Assembly: GCA_019636495.1 (NCBI GenBank)
Contig: JAHBXL010000014.1
Location: 1 to 54,060 of the forward strand
Source: Phycisphaeraceae bacterium
Lineage (GTDB): Bacteria > Planctomycetota > Phycisphaerae > Phycisphaerales > UBA1924
Direction: 5' to 3'
DNA length: 54,060 nucleotides
Shown here: in pieces, positions 36,760 to 46,860 of the stretch
Layout: each line of letters opens with the position of its first letter
Position numbering within the stretch: position 1 is the stretch's first letter
Notes under the pieces: model-generated
What the model was told of the DNA's origin: nothing
Database searches by the model: none
Seen by the model: only the letters and a program-made list of their open reading frames with translations
Made by a program: the position numbers and the translations under genes

Positions 36760-39614
36760 GTCTTTGGCCTCCCTTCGGCGGCGATGGCATCGCGCGGACG
36801 GCTGAGCGTGTCGATGACGAGCGTTCCTCCGCCGAGAACTGCCAGGGCGATGGAGAGTTCGAAGATGAAACTTGAACTCAGCGCGGCGTCCATCGGCAAC
36901 GGAAGGCCGATGGCCGCGCCGTAGTCCACGTATCCGAAGAACGAGCCGGTCTGGATGTAGGAGATGCTTGCGGAGGCGATCGCCAGGGAAAGCCCGAGCG
37001 CCACGAGCGGCATGGGACGCATCCAGGCCTTGCTGTTCCTCGACCGTTCCCAGCCGAAGGCGACGTGCCGGAACGCGACAGCCAGCGTGAGGATGACTCC
37101 GGCGGTGAAGCCGTCGCCGGGCTGCGCGTGGCCGTAGATCACATGGGTCGCCGCGACCGTGATCGCCAGCGGCAGAATGCCCTTGGCCAGAAGGCGGACC
37201 AGTTCGGTGTGGAGCAGGTCAGTGGTGGCCTCGCCGGGTGAAGGCGTGTCGGCATCGCCCGCGGCGGGCGAGGCGTAGCGCATCAACGTATAAACGCCGA
37301 CGCCGGCGAGGGCGAACACGGCAATCTCGATCAGGGTGTCGAGAGCGCGAAAGTCGATGAGAATCGCGCCGACGATGTCGCTCGCACCGGCGGCGGCCTT
37401 GGCATTCAGCGCGTACCACGCGGCGGTAACACTGTCTCGCGGGCGGTCGATGAGGACGACCAGCGCGATGAAAGCGAACAGAAGGCCCGCGGCGACGGCG
37501 ATCATGCCGTCGCGCCGGTACGCGCTGCGGGATTCAACATAGTCCAGACGGTCGGCCTCGAGCCGGCAGACCGCGGGGATGCGCTGGAGCGCGAGAATAA
37601 GGATGACGATTGTCAGCACGTCGGCGACGATCATCACCAGGGCAACATCCGGTGCGGGCTGCACCAGGAACAACAGCGAGACGCCCAAGCCCGTCGCACC
37701 GAGAGCGAGGATGGCGTGGATGTCTTTCTTCATGAAGACCATCGCCAGCGCGGCCGCGCCGGCGAGCACGCACCCCGCGATGCGCAAGGCGGGCCAGGGC
37801 TCGTCCCACCGGAGCGCGGAGAGCGAAGGCGCGGACGGCAGGCCGTGCCAGACGACCGCGGCCGCGCCGGCACACAGGATTACCAGCAGGTACGTATGAA
37901 GCATGCCGGTCTGCGTGCGCACGGTGCGAAGGGCGGCTCCATCCATCGCGCCCAGAAGGCCGGGCAGCAGCACCTCGCGCCCCTTCGGGATGCCACGCGA
38001 GACAAGGCGGCGGCCGAGGAACACCGCCAGCCCGCCGCCCATCGCCAGCAGGCCCAGGGCCTTGTTGACATCCAGCCCCTTCCACAGTGTGAGCGCTGCA
38101 CCGACGGGCGCGCCGTAGGCGGCCGATGCCGCCGCCGATGCAAACCGCGACGCGGCAGGAAGGGCAAGGAGCGCGACGGCGATGCTCAGCGCGGCGGGGA
38201 TTCCGGGCCCAAGGAGCATCCCCCAAGAGGGGTCGTGCCCGTGTGGGCGTGGGCCGCGCGGCTTGGCGATAAACGTGTCCCACACCAGAATGCCCGCCTG
38301 CGCGGCGATGCACGCTCCGCTGAGCACGACCGCCGCGGCCATGATCCATGCCACCGGGGTGGGCAGCGACGGGTGCGTGGCCGAAGCAATGAGGGCGTCC
38401 TTGGCCAGGTAGCCGAACAACGGCGGGAGGCCGGCCATGGAAAGCCCGGCGATCACGCCGACCGCCAGCGTCGCGGGCATGGCGCGGGCCAGTCCGCCGA
38501 GCCGGCGCAAGTCGCGCGTGCCGGTTTCGTGATCAACGATTCCCGCGACCATGAACAGCGCGCTCTTGTAGAGGCCGTGTGCCAGCAGGCCGACGGCCAG
38601 TGCCTTGTATGCGCCCGGCGTGCTTTGCCCGGCGAGCATCGTGAGCGCGCCGAGTTGGCTGATGGTGGACGCGGCAAGCAGCGCCTTGAGGTCGGTGGCG
38701 CGCAGGCCGATGATCGCGCCCAGAAGCATCGTGGCCATGCCGACGCACGTCAGCAGGTAGAACCACGCATCGGTGAACCCCATCGCGGGGTTGAGCCGCG
38801 CGAGCAGGTACACGCCCGCCTTCACCATCGTGGCCGAGTGAAGATAGGCAGAGGCGGGCGTCGGCGCGGTCATGCCGTCGGGCAACCAACTGTAGAACGG
38901 GACCTGCGCGCTCTTGGTGAACGCGCCGATGGCGACCAGCACCAGCGCCGCGACGTACAGACCATGGCCGCGGACCGCTTCGCCCGAAGACAGGATCGCG
39001 GCGAGGTCGCTCGAACCGACGATCATCGAGATGATGATGAACCCCAGCAGCAGCGCGACACCGCCGCCCGCGGTGACGACCATCGCCTTGAACGCCCCGT
39101 GCCGGGCCGCGGCATCGCGCGTGTCGTAGGCGATCAGCAGGTACGATGTGACAGTCGTCAGTTCCCAGAAGACAAAGAGCATGAACAGGTCGCCCGCAAG
39201 GACCAATCCCAGCATCGAGACCTGAAACAGCGCGAGATAGAGAAAGAACCGCCAGACGCCTTCCTTCGCGGCCATGTAGTGGCCCGCGTAGCCGAACACC
39301 AGCGCGCCGATCCCGGTCACGAGCAGGCCCATCAGGAGGCTCAGCCCGTCGATGTGGATCGTGAAGGCCATGCCCATGCCCGGCGCCCACGGCCATGACG
39401 AACGCATCACCGCGCCGTCGGACTGCATCAGCCCCGCGGGCCCCCAGCCCACGTAGAACAATGTGGCCGCAGCCAGGCCCGACCACGCCGCCAGCATCCA
39501 CCCCCACGCCTGCACGGAGACAAAGCGCCGGACCGGGGCCCATGCATATAGCGCGGCCCACGCGGTGCCGAACAGGCAGAAGAGCAGGGATGACAAGAGA
39601 CTGGCGTTCTGCAT
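36747..39614 (-). CDS. mrpA: Na+/H+ antiporter subunit A/B fusion
   Basis: 955 aa. The first ~500 residues are the NuoL-like antiporter part with FVFWELTTVTSYLLI (key Glu), TKSAQVPFYSWLPDGM and SATMVKAGVYLLARL. A middle region matches the MrpA C-terminal domain (FMKKDIHAILALGATGLGV, DVLTIVILILAL). The last ~150 residues are an MrpB domain (HVIYGHAQPGDGFTAGVI, DYGAAIGLPLP). A fused MrpA/MrpB with six genes (AB, C, D, E, F, G) is the group 2 Mrp organisation. It is the first gene of the operon; the 186-bp gap to divergent prmC should hold the operon promoter. Confidence 0.95.
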   Translation of the reverse strand: MQNASLLSSLLFCLFGTAWAALYAWAPVRRFVSVQAWGWMLAAWSGLAAATLFYVGWGPAGLMQSDGAVMRSSWPWAPGMGMAFTIHIDGLSLLMGLLVTGIGALVFGYAGHYMAAKEGVWRFFLYLALFQVSMLGLVLAGDLFMLFVFWELTTVTSYLLIAYDTRDAAARHGAFKAMVVTAGGGVALLLGFIIISMIVGSSDLAAILSSGEAVRGHGLYVAALVLVAIGAFTKSAQVPFYSWLPDGMTAPTPASAYLHSATMVKAGVYLLARLNPAMGFTDAWFYLLTCVGMATMLLGAIIGLRATDLKALLAASTISQLGALTMLAGQSTPGAYKALAVGLLAHGLYKSALFMVAGIVDHETGTRDLRRLGGLARAMPATLAVGVIAGLSMAGLPPLFGYLAKDALIASATHPSLPTPVAWIMAAAVVLSGACIAAQAGILVWDTFIAKPRGPRPHGHDPSWGMLLGPGIPAALSIAVALLALPAASRFASAAASAAYGAPVGAALTLWKGLDVNKALGLLAMGGGLAVFLGRRLVSRGIPKGREVLLPGLLGAMDGAALRTVRTQTGMLHTYLLVILCAGAAAVVWHGLPSAPSLSALRWDEPWPALRIAGCVLAGAAALAMVFMKKDIHAILALGATGLGVSLLFLVQPAPDVALVMIVADVLTIVILILALQRIPAVCRLEADRLDYVESRSAYRRDGMIAVAAGLLFAFIALVVLIDRPRDSVTAAWYALNAKAAAGASDIVGAILIDFRALDTLIEIAVFALAGVGVYTLMRYASPAAGDADTPSPGEATTDLLHTELVRLLAKGILPLAITVAATHVIYGHAQPGDGFTAGVILTLAVAFRHVAFGWERSRNSKAWMRPMPLVALGLSLAIASASISYIQTGSFFGYVDYGAAIGLPLPMDAALSSSFIFELSIALAVLGGGTLVIDTLSRPRDAIAAEGRPKTWNS

Positions 39615-39788
39615 CGTTCAGGATCCGCGATGGCCGAACGAGGGGCACGGGTGACCCGTCCATCCGGCCTGGTCGTGCCGCCGGGCACGGAGCGTGGGAC
39701 CGCGGAGTCTATCGGCTTGTGCTCGACTTTGCGGGCGCATCGGAGTCGATCTCCGCGGATCGTTCGCCGCGCGGCGGCGGCGTTGTGA

Positions 39789-39794
39789 TACACT
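39789..39794 (+). promoter_or_regulatory. candidate -10 (TACACT) for leaderless prmC start
   Basis: TACACT ends exactly 6 nt before the GTG at 39801. No -35 consensus or Shine-Dalgarno is seen. Confidence 0.45.
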
Positions 39795-39800
39795 CCGGCC

Positions 39801-40742
39801 GTGTCCACGCCCGCCGCACACGCCGAATCCTGGACGACCCGCCGCCTCCTGAACTGGATGACGGAAGCGTTCACAAAGAAGGGCTTGGACTCGCCGCGAC
39901 TTTCCGCGGAACTTCTGCTCACGCACGTACTGGGGTGCGACCGGCTGCGACTGTATATGGACGCCGATCGGCCCGCCGCGCCGCTCGAGCGCGACACGCT
40001 ACGCGACCTTGTCGGCCGTGCGCTGAAGCACGAACCGATCGACTACCTCGTCGGCGAGAAATGGTTCTTCGGGATGCCGTTCCATGTCTCGCCGGCGGTG
40101 CTTGTGCCGCGACCCTCGACAGAGACGATCGTCGAGAACGTCCTGCTGCACGCGCGAGCGGAGCCGGGCTTTGGCGGCAAGACCGGTGAGGGTGTGCGCC
40201 TTGCGGATGTCTGCACGGGATCGGGCTGCATCGCCGTCGCGCTGCTCAAGCACCTGTCCGCGGCAAACGCCGTGGCGACGGATATCAGCGCCGATGCCCT
40301 GGCCATCGCGCAGCGCAACGCCGACCGGCACGGCGTGCGTGGCCGGATCGAGTTTCTGCAAGGCGACCTGCTCGCACCGCTGAACGATGCCGCGGGCGTA
40401 AGCACCGCCACGACGACCGACCTGCACTACCTGCTTGCGAATCCGCCGTACATCCCCGATCACGAATGGGATGCCGTCCCGCCAAACGTGAAGGACCACG
40501 AACCGCATTCGGCACTTCGCGGCGGGTCCGATGGGATGATGTTCGTGCGGCCGTTGATCGAGGGCGCGGCGGGTTTCCTGCGGCCCGGGGGCGTGCTGAT
40601 GGTCGAGGTCGCGGCGTGCACGGCGGAGCAGGCCGCAGCGCTGGCATCAGCGCAGCCGGATCTCGAACGCGTCCGCGTTTTGAATGATCTTGATGGTTTG
40701 CCGCGCGTCGTGGTGGCGAACCGAAGGAAGCAAGCCGCGTGA
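39801..40742 (+). CDS. prmC: release factor glutamine methyltransferase
   Basis: 313 aa. It N5-methylates the Gln of the GGQ motif in peptide release factors. An N-terminal helical domain (WTTRRLLNWMTEAF) precedes the Rossmann domain: GEKWFFGMPFHVSPAVLVPRP, the SAM motif DVCTGSGCIAVALL and the catalytic NPPY in LLANPPYIPDHEW. It is slightly longer than the usual ~280 aa. The usual neighbour prfA is not in the window. The GTG start follows TACACT by 6 nt, suggesting a leaderless message. Confidence 0.95.
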   Translation: MSTPAAHAESWTTRRLLNWMTEAFTKKGLDSPRLSAELLLTHVLGCDRLRLYMDADRPAAPLERDTLRDLVGRALKHEPIDYLVGEKWFFGMPFHVSPAVLVPRPSTETIVENVLLHARAEPGFGGKTGEGVRLADVCTGSGCIAVALLKHLSAANAVATDISADALAIAQRNADRHGVRGRIEFLQGDLLAPLNDAAGVSTATTTDLHYLLANPPYIPDHEWDAVPPNVKDHEPHSALRGGSDGMMFVRPLIEGAAGFLRPGGVLMVEVAACTAEQAAALASAQPDLERVRVLNDLDGLPRVVVANRRKQAA

Positions 40743-40976
40743 CCGTGCGGCCGGCGATGTCGGCGCGGCATGCGCCGCTATGACAAACGCACCGCGATGA
40801 TGTCACGCGCGAGTGGCGGAAAAGGGCGTTTCGCAGGCCCTGGGAGTCCGCATCGCCCCGCCCCATCGGCTCCCGATCCGCATCGTGCGCGACCTTCGCG
40901 GTGCGCTCGTCTTGTACTCTCAAGATACCACGCGGCGTGGCGAAGGCAAGGCGCAATCGACGGTGGAAAACTCGAT

Positions 40977-41798
40977 TCAGTGACTGGCCAAAGCGAAGCC
41001 CCGAGGTGCCTCGCGGGTCGGCTCGTCCGCCGCGGTGTCGGGCTCCAGTTGCTCGACGACGGAAGGCCCGTGCACGATGCGCATGGTCCCGTCGTCGTGC
41101 TCGACCAATGCCGTGCAACTCTCGACCCAGTCGCCGCAGTTGAAGTAGTCGATCCCGCCCTCGCGACGGATCTCGGCCTTGTGGATGTGGCCGCACACAA
41201 CACCGTCGAGCCCGCGCCGGCGTGCCTCGGCCTCGAGCGCCTGCTCGAACCGGGCGATGTGCTTGCAGGCGGACTTGACGCGGAGTTTGAGATACTGCGA
41301 GAGCGACCATTCAGGCCGCCCAAGCGCCCGCTGGAGCCGGTTGTGCCACCGGCTGATCGTCACCAGCCGTTCATAGGCGACGCCGCCGAGAACGCTGAGG
41401 AGCCGCGCGTGGCGGATAACCACGTCCACCTCGTCGCCGTGCGTGACCAGGAGGCGGCGGCCATCGGCGGTCACGTGGACCGCGTCGCGCGACAACTCGA
41501 CCCCGCCGAAGTTCAATCCCACAAACTGGCGTGCATGCTCGTCGTGATTGCCGGGAATGAGCACGACGCGAGTGCCGCGCTTGGCGATCTTCAGGATCCG
41601 GTGCACGACCCGGTTGTGCTCCTCGGGCCAGTACCACCGAGAGCGCAGCCGCCACATGTCGATCACGTCGCCGACGAGATAGAGTGTCCGGCACTCGACG
41701 TGCTTGAGAAACGCGGCGATGTCCGCCGCACGCGACGCGGAACTGCCAAGGTGCAGGTCGCTGATGAACACGGCGCGGTACGGCAGTCGAGTCGCCAT
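40977..41798 (-). CDS. LpxH-like metallophosphoesterase
   Basis: 273 aa. Dinuclear-metal calcineurin-like motifs appear in order: FISDLHLG, GDVIDMW, IPGNHDE, VTHGDEVD and CGHIHKAEI. This set, with the short cap region around RWHNRLQRALGRPEW, resembles UDP-2,3-diacylglucosamine diphosphatase-type enzymes of lipid A synthesis. Relatives of unknown substrate exist, so I leave the symbol blank. The ATG at 41798 has GGAGG about 6 nt upstream. The 234 bp between prmC and this gene's 3' end hold nothing I can identify. Confidence 0.87.
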   Translation of the reverse strand: MATRLPYRAVFISDLHLGSSASRAADIAAFLKHVECRTLYLVGDVIDMWRLRSRWYWPEEHNRVVHRILKIAKRGTRVVLIPGNHDEHARQFVGLNFGGVELSRDAVHVTADGRRLLVTHGDEVDVVIRHARLLSVLGGVAYERLVTISRWHNRLQRALGRPEWSLSQYLKLRVKSACKHIARFEQALEAEARRRGLDGVVCGHIHKAEIRREGGIDYFNCGDWVESCTALVEHDDGTMRIVHGPSVVEQLEPDTAADEPTREAPRGFALASH

Positions 41799-41966
41799 GA
41801 AGGTCCTCCGGAGCATGTGCGGGAATGCGGCCGCGCACGCGGCACGTTGATCAGATCGATCATCTTGCCTGCGCAACAGCACCAGGCCGCGCTCAGGTTG
41901 CGCGAAGAACACCCGGAAGTTGCCCGGATTGACGTTTGCGCGCGGGTTTCAGCGGAGCGGCCCGGG

Positions 41967-44237
41967 TTATGGGCAGCCCGCGAACCACGCCGCCAGGAAC
42001 GCGAAATTGTCGTTCACGCCGAGTGAGCGAGAGCGGTCCATGTCGGCCCGAAGGTCTCCGGCGAACCAAGCGGACAGGAACGTGAAGATGTCGCCAACCT
42101 GTACGCCGCCGATTCCATCGAAGTCGGCGATGCAACTGACGCCCTGGAACTCGAACGCGCCGATATCCACCGACCCCAGCCCGGCCCATTCGGCCGGGCC
42201 CGCAAAGGGTGTGCCGGTGTCGTCGTGGTCGCGCGCAGCCCCGGCGAGATCGGTCTCCAATCCTTCGGGCAGTGCGCCGGGGTTGCCGGCATCGATCAGC
42301 AGCGAGTTGGGCGCGGGGGTGAGATCGCCGAAGTCGTCGTCGAGCGTGTCCCACTCGCCGTCCGGCCCGGGGGTGGGCATCCGGACAAAGCCGGGCGATG
42401 CGTCGAACACGCCCAGACCGGGGTAGCCGCCCTGCACCAGCGACCACGTCACCTCGGGCAGGACGACGCCTTCGATCTGGGTCGGCGTGTTGCCGACGAT
42501 GACGCAGTTGACATACTCCGACGCGTGACCGATGTAGCCGTAGATCGCCCCGCCCTCGACATCGGCATGGTTGCCGACCAGCGAGCAGTTGATGATGCGG
42601 GCCTCCGTGCCGTACAGGTCCATGAACGCCCCGCCAAAGCGGGCGCGGTTGGCGATGAACACGCAGTTGACAGTCTGTCCGTGCGTGAAGAAACCATTCA
42701 GCACGCCGCCGCCCCACCCGGCGTAGTCGGCGTAGGCCTCGTTGCGATGGAAGACGCAGTTGATGATCAGCGGATCTTCGCCCTCGTTGTAGATGGCGCC
42801 GCCGCCGAGTTCGGCGAGGTTGTGGGCGAAGTAGGAGTTCGCAATCACGGTGCCCGGCGAGAAGTAGTTTGAGATCGCCCCGCCCACGGCGAAACTGCCA
42901 ACCGAGGCGTGGTTCCCCGTAAAGAGCCCGCCGGTCAGCCGAGGCGTGCTTGACAGGTTGTAGAAGCCCGCGCCCTCGTTCGCCGTGTTGTTGATGAACA
43001 TGCAGCCGATGATCTCGGCCGTGTTTCCCTCGATGATGTAGAGCCCGCCGCCGAAGGCTCCGAAGTTGCTGTTGTAGCAGATGTCGACCAGAAGGCCACC
43101 CCCGCCGCGCAGCCACATTCCGCCGCCGCCAAAGCCGCCCTGGCCGCCCCCGCCTTCGGTCACGCCGACGGCCGAGGTGCACTGCCCGAATGTGCACGTG
43201 ATGACCACCGGCGATGCGGCCTCGCCGAACAGCCCGCCGCCGGAGATCTCGGCGGAGTTGAAGTGGAAGTTGCAGTACTCGAACCGCGGCGCGCACCCGA
43301 ACGCCGATGCGCCGCCGCCCTCGTAGGCGTGGTTGTGTTCGAACTCGCACGCGATCACGAGCCCGCCCGAGTCGGTGACAAACGCCAGCCCGCCGCCGCG
43401 ATTGGCGGTGTTGTGGTAGAAGTGGCTTTCCTCGAACCGGGCGCCGGCATCGGACCGCACCAGCGCGCCTGCGCCCTCGCCCGGAGTGGTGTTGCGCTCG
43501 AAGCGACTCTGCAGCACAACCGTCGCGGCCCCGACGTCGATCAGGAGCCCGGCGGCCCCGGACTCGCTGTAGTTGTCCGCGAATACGCAGCGTGTGAACG
43601 TCGAGCCATCACCGCAATCCGCGACCGCGCCGAAGTCGGCCGTCCAGTTGCGCTCGAACAGACAGTCCACCGCATGCAGCGTGCCGCCGTGGATCATCAG
43701 GGCTGCGCCGCGGTCTTTCGATTGGCCGGGGTCGCCGCCGGCCTCGCCATCGGCCCGTCCGCCGCGAATCACAAACCCGTCGAGCACCAGGCCCTCGCCC
43801 ACGCCGATCGCCGTCACAATGCGGAACGAGTTGTCGGAGGTATTGGCGAACTCGGGGCCATCGTCCCCGTTCAAATCCCCGGAGAGAACGGTTGGGTTCG
43901 CCGCCACGTTCCGCTGCGATCGCACCGCCTCCATGCCGGCAAATCCGCCGTAGAGCGGGACACCACCCTTGAGCACGAACGATGCCGCGCGATCACCACC
44001 CGGGGCCGCGGGCCGGTATGTTCCGCGGGCAACCCAGAGTTCGTCGCCCGGCTGCGCCGCGGCAAGCGCGGCGTGCAGGTCCGTGAATGCATCGGCCCAA
44101 GATTGCCCAGTCCCCGCGCCGGTCGCATCGTGCTTCACGTGCACCACGTCCGCGGCTGCGCCACCGGCGAACCCGGCGGCGATCACGGCACCAGTTATCC
44201 AGGAACCAATTCCCCGTTTGACCGATGTATAGACCAT
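41967..44237 (-). CDS. secreted right-handed beta-helix protein with GC-dockerin-like tail
   Basis: 756 aa. A signal peptide (about residues 1-30) is followed by an N-terminal region (GTGQSWADAFTDLHAAL, ELWVARGTYRP) typical of polymorphic outer-membrane/parallel-beta-helix proteins. Many short repeats with GGA/GGG and NC(V/S)F patterns follow, forming the helix coils. The tail has two FLSAWFAG/FLAAWFAG repeats with Asp-rich loops (ADFDGIGG, ADMDRSRS), a GC-type dockerin-like sorting or anchoring module known from Phycisphaerae. It is probably at the cell surface; ligand or adhesion role unknown. GGAG lies 10 nt before the ATG, and a TACACT at 44286-44291 may be the -10. Confidence 0.88.
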   Translation of the reverse strand: MVYTSVKRGIGSWITGAVIAAGFAGGAAADVVHVKHDATGAGTGQSWADAFTDLHAALAAAQPGDELWVARGTYRPAAPGGDRAASFVLKGGVPLYGGFAGMEAVRSQRNVAANPTVLSGDLNGDDGPEFANTSDNSFRIVTAIGVGEGLVLDGFVIRGGRADGEAGGDPGQSKDRGAALMIHGGTLHAVDCLFERNWTADFGAVADCGDGSTFTRCVFADNYSESGAAGLLIDVGAATVVLQSRFERNTTPGEGAGALVRSDAGARFEESHFYHNTANRGGGLAFVTDSGGLVIACEFEHNHAYEGGGASAFGCAPRFEYCNFHFNSAEISGGGLFGEAASPVVITCTFGQCTSAVGVTEGGGGQGGFGGGGMWLRGGGGLLVDICYNSNFGAFGGGLYIIEGNTAEIIGCMFINNTANEGAGFYNLSSTPRLTGGLFTGNHASVGSFAVGGAISNYFSPGTVIANSYFAHNLAELGGGAIYNEGEDPLIINCVFHRNEAYADYAGWGGGVLNGFFTHGQTVNCVFIANRARFGGAFMDLYGTEARIINCSLVGNHADVEGGAIYGYIGHASEYVNCVIVGNTPTQIEGVVLPEVTWSLVQGGYPGLGVFDASPGFVRMPTPGPDGEWDTLDDDFGDLTPAPNSLLIDAGNPGALPEGLETDLAGAARDHDDTGTPFAGPAEWAGLGSVDIGAFEFQGVSCIADFDGIGGVQVGDIFTFLSAWFAGDLRADMDRSRSLGVNDNFAFLAAWFAGCP

Positions 44238-44420
44238 CGCGTTTCGTCTCCGCGTTCCACCGATCGACCCAGGAATCACAGGTTCAGTGTACCACCGGAT
44301 ACCGAGCGGACACCCATTATTCGACAATGCGGACATGCTGGTTGCATTTATTCGGGGGCCGTTCGCACCCGATGGAGGCGCAAGGCCAACGGTTGGCCCT
44401 TGTACCGGTAAGGAGAGGGC

Positions 44421-45998
44421 ATGAAGATCGTATGGGCAAGGTGGATCCCGGGCAGAATGCGGCTCTTGGCAGGCTCGCTTCTCGCGTTCGCCCTGCTCGG
44501 CTTCGTCGAGCGGGCCGCGGGCCAGGGGTACCTCTGCGCGGAGGGCGGCGGGTCCGTCTTGCGCGGAGAGTGGTCCGGGCCGGTGTTCAGTTGGATGGTG
44601 GACAGTGCAAAGCCACTTGCGGAAAGGGACGGTACCGGTGTGCGGGTCGTGGTGATCGGCAGCCGCGAGGTGGGCATGCCGCTGGACCCGGCAGAGGTCG
44701 ACCCGAGCGAGCCGCCCGATCCGACGTCGGCGTGCTTCAGGGATGCGGGCGCGGCGGTGGTGACTCAGTTCTGGGTGAACTCGACCAACGCCAACGAAGA
44801 GAAGATCGCCGCGATCATCGGCGCAGCGCACATCGTGTGGATGCGGGGCGGCTCGCAGACGCGCTACGTGCAGTTCTGGAAGGGCACGCCGATCGAGTCG
44901 GCGATACGCGCGGTGTTCGAACGCGGAGGCGTTGTCGGCGGGACATCCGCGGGGTGCGCGGTTCTCGGCGAGTTCATCTACGACGCAGCCGATGGCTCGT
45001 GCCCGCCGATGGATGCGCTGCGGAACCCGTACGCCGACACGATCTCGTTCACGTCCGATTTTCTGCGGCTGACGCCCGGCGTGATCTTTGACTCGCACTT
45101 CGCCGAGCGTGCGCGGTTCACGCGGCTGGCCGTGTTCCTGGGGCGCATCCACGCCGACTACGACCGGCGGGTCGTGGGCATCGGGCTTGATGCGCGGACC
45201 GCGCTGTGCGTGTCGCCCGACGGCCGCGCCCTGGTGCTGGGCACGGGCGCGGCGACGGTCATGCGAATGACACCCGATACCCGGCTGCACATCGCACGCG
45301 GCGTTGCCCCATCCATCACCGACCTCGCAACCGATCAGTACGTCGCGGGCGAGGAGTTCGACCTGCGGGCGCTCGTCGCCGATGCGGCAGGGGTTGCGCC
45401 GACTCCGCTGGCACAGCCGGAGATCACGCGGCAGGTGGATCCGCTCGACCGGCCGCACGCACGCGGGGATGCGCCCTTGCACACTTCGCGCGGGAGTGTG
45501 CGCATCGCGCCGAACCAGGCGGAGAACGCGGTCTTCGAGGGCACGCTGGAACTGACCGACGGTGAGGGCTTGTTCACCGACGGGCTCGTGGTCGTGCGGG
45601 CGCTGGGCGCGCCATCGGCCCGGCACAACGCCGCGGGCGGCATCTGCTGGGCGATGGGTACGGGCCGCGCTCGCTGGGGCGTGTTGCTCGACAACGCATC
45701 GGCGATCATGCTCGACCCCGATGGCGTCGTGCGCGCATACCTGCCGTTCGGCCGACTTGGTGCGCCCATGTCCGCGGCGGTGATCGCCGCGACCGAGCAG
45801 TTTTGGCCCGGAGCGAGAGCGCCGACGGCGCGACAGGTCGCTTCGTTCCGGGGGGCGCGGACGCACATCCTGGCGGATCGCTGGGGTTTCGATCTCCGGA
45901 CCGGGCAAGGCGTGGACCCGGCTGCCGCGGGGCCTGTCGAGCGCATCTCGACCCCGCCGGCGACGCCCGACGATGCTCCGATACAGGCCGTGCCCTGA
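44421..45998 (+). CDS. secreted cyanophycinase-like peptidase (S51)
   Basis: 525 aa. AAGGAG lies 5 nt before the ATG. A signal peptide ends near RAAGQG (about residue 35). The N-terminal half is a cyanophycinase/peptidase E fold with the nucleophile in VVGGTSAGCAVLG and FDSHFAERARFTRL following; ALCVSPDGRALVLGTG is the end of the domain. The last ~220 residues are unrecognised. Cyanophycinases hydrolyse multi-Arg-poly-Asp; the extracellular type would use cyanophycin released by other cells. No cyanophycin synthetase is seen here. Its stop is 1 nt from the convergent DUF2726 stop. Confidence 0.83.
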   Translation: MKIVWARWIPGRMRLLAGSLLAFALLGFVERAAGQGYLCAEGGGSVLRGEWSGPVFSWMVDSAKPLAERDGTGVRVVVIGSREVGMPLDPAEVDPSEPPDPTSACFRDAGAAVVTQFWVNSTNANEEKIAAIIGAAHIVWMRGGSQTRYVQFWKGTPIESAIRAVFERGGVVGGTSAGCAVLGEFIYDAADGSCPPMDALRNPYADTISFTSDFLRLTPGVIFDSHFAERARFTRLAVFLGRIHADYDRRVVGIGLDARTALCVSPDGRALVLGTGAATVMRMTPDTRLHIARGVAPSITDLATDQYVAGEEFDLRALVADAAGVAPTPLAQPEITRQVDPLDRPHARGDAPLHTSRGSVRIAPNQAENAVFEGTLELTDGEGLFTDGLVVVRALGAPSARHNAAGGICWAMGTGRARWGVLLDNASAIMLDPDGVVRAYLPFGRLGAPMSAAVIAATEQFWPGARAPTARQVASFRGARTHILADRWGFDLRTGQGVDPAAAGPVERISTPPATPDDAPIQAVP

Positions 45999-45999
45999 A

Positions 46000-46860
46000 C
46001 TACTCCAGCAGCCAGCCCTTCTTGTCGTCCATGCGAAGCAACGCGACCGCCCCGTTGGGCCGCGCGCGGCGGGCTTCATCGGGAGTGTCCGCGGCATCTT
46101 CGGCGGCGGGAAGGATCGCCTGCTCGATGTACGGGCGGATCCGCGGCCAATCGTCGGCAAAGCGGCCGATTCCTCGGACAAACGGCAGGCCCACCGCACC
46201 AAGCACTTCGTCGATGATGCGGTCCTTGCCGCCGCCGAGCACCCGCGCATCGGGCGCGGCGTGATCGATCAGTATCGCCAGAAGCGGCCGCCATGTGCGA
46301 CGATCGCAGAGTACAAGGTCCACCGACCGCATGCGCACGCGCTGCCGCCAGGTCCGCCAGTCGTCGGCCTCACGGCCATCGGGCGGCGTTGGCGTCAGCA
46401 GTGCATCGAGCCGGACCTTCGGGCACACGATGACCCACGGCGGGACGCGCCGGTAGATCGCGGCGACATAGCGGCCCGACTTGTGCGAGAAGATCGCATC
46501 TCGCAGCACAAACGGCGGCGTAGTCAGAATCGACTCGCCATCCGGAGTCTCGACCAGCCGTCCCATCGCACCGCCAACAGGACGCGGGTCCTGAGTCTCT
46601 GCGACTGTTTCGACCCGATCGGCCGAGTTCTCGGCTCGCGGCGCGGGTCGTGAAACGGCGGGCTCCTCGGCAATCGCTCGCGCAATCGGCCCTTCGGCCG
46701 TGCGCTCCGGGGCCAGTTCGACGCGTTCGTCGGACTCGGGAAGGTGGAACCGCTTGCGCCTCATCTCGCGGGCGCGGGCCTTGGGCCCGGACGTTGCGAC
46801 GGTATAGACCGCCGCGACGAACACAGCGACCCCGAGGATTCCGAGGATCCATGCGGCCAT
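46000..46860 (-). CDS. DUF2726 domain membrane-anchored protein
   Basis: 286 aa. An N-terminal transmembrane helix (about residues 3-22) is followed by a basic/acidic linker of about 90 residues. The DUF2726 domain (VDLVLCDRRTWRPLLAILID, then GGKDRIIDEVLGAVGLPFVR) resembles the core of small PD-(D/E)xK nuclease-like folds; activity is unproven. AGGA lies about 9 nt before the ATG at 46860. It is convergent with the cyanophycinase-like gene with no spacer. Confidence 0.78.
   Translation of the reverse strand: MAAWILGILGVAVFVAAVYTVATSGPKARAREMRRKRFHLPESDERVELAPERTAEGPIARAIAEEPAVSRPAPRAENSADRVETVAETQDPRPVGGAMGRLVETPDGESILTTPPFVLRDAIFSHKSGRYVAAIYRRVPPWVIVCPKVRLDALLTPTPPDGREADDWRTWRQRVRMRSVDLVLCDRRTWRPLLAILIDHAAPDARVLGGGKDRIIDEVLGAVGLPFVRGIGRFADDWPRIRPYIEQAILPAAEDAADTPDEARRARPNGAVALLRMDDKKGWLLE

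Noticed and set aside
37716..39398. A 560-codon open frame antisense to mrpAB
   Set aside because: Highly charged, repetitive R/E/H/Q composition typical of an antisense shadow of a hydrophobic protein gene.
40743..40976. Intergenic stretch between prmC and the LpxH-like gene, examined for a small RNA or gene
   Set aside because: Open frames run through it on both strands without start signals, and no stable hairpin with a T run was found.
41967..44237. Glycine-rich repeats considered as a DNA tandem-repeat array
   Set aside because: Repetition is at protein level (beta-helix coils with variable wording); the DNA is not tandemly repeated.
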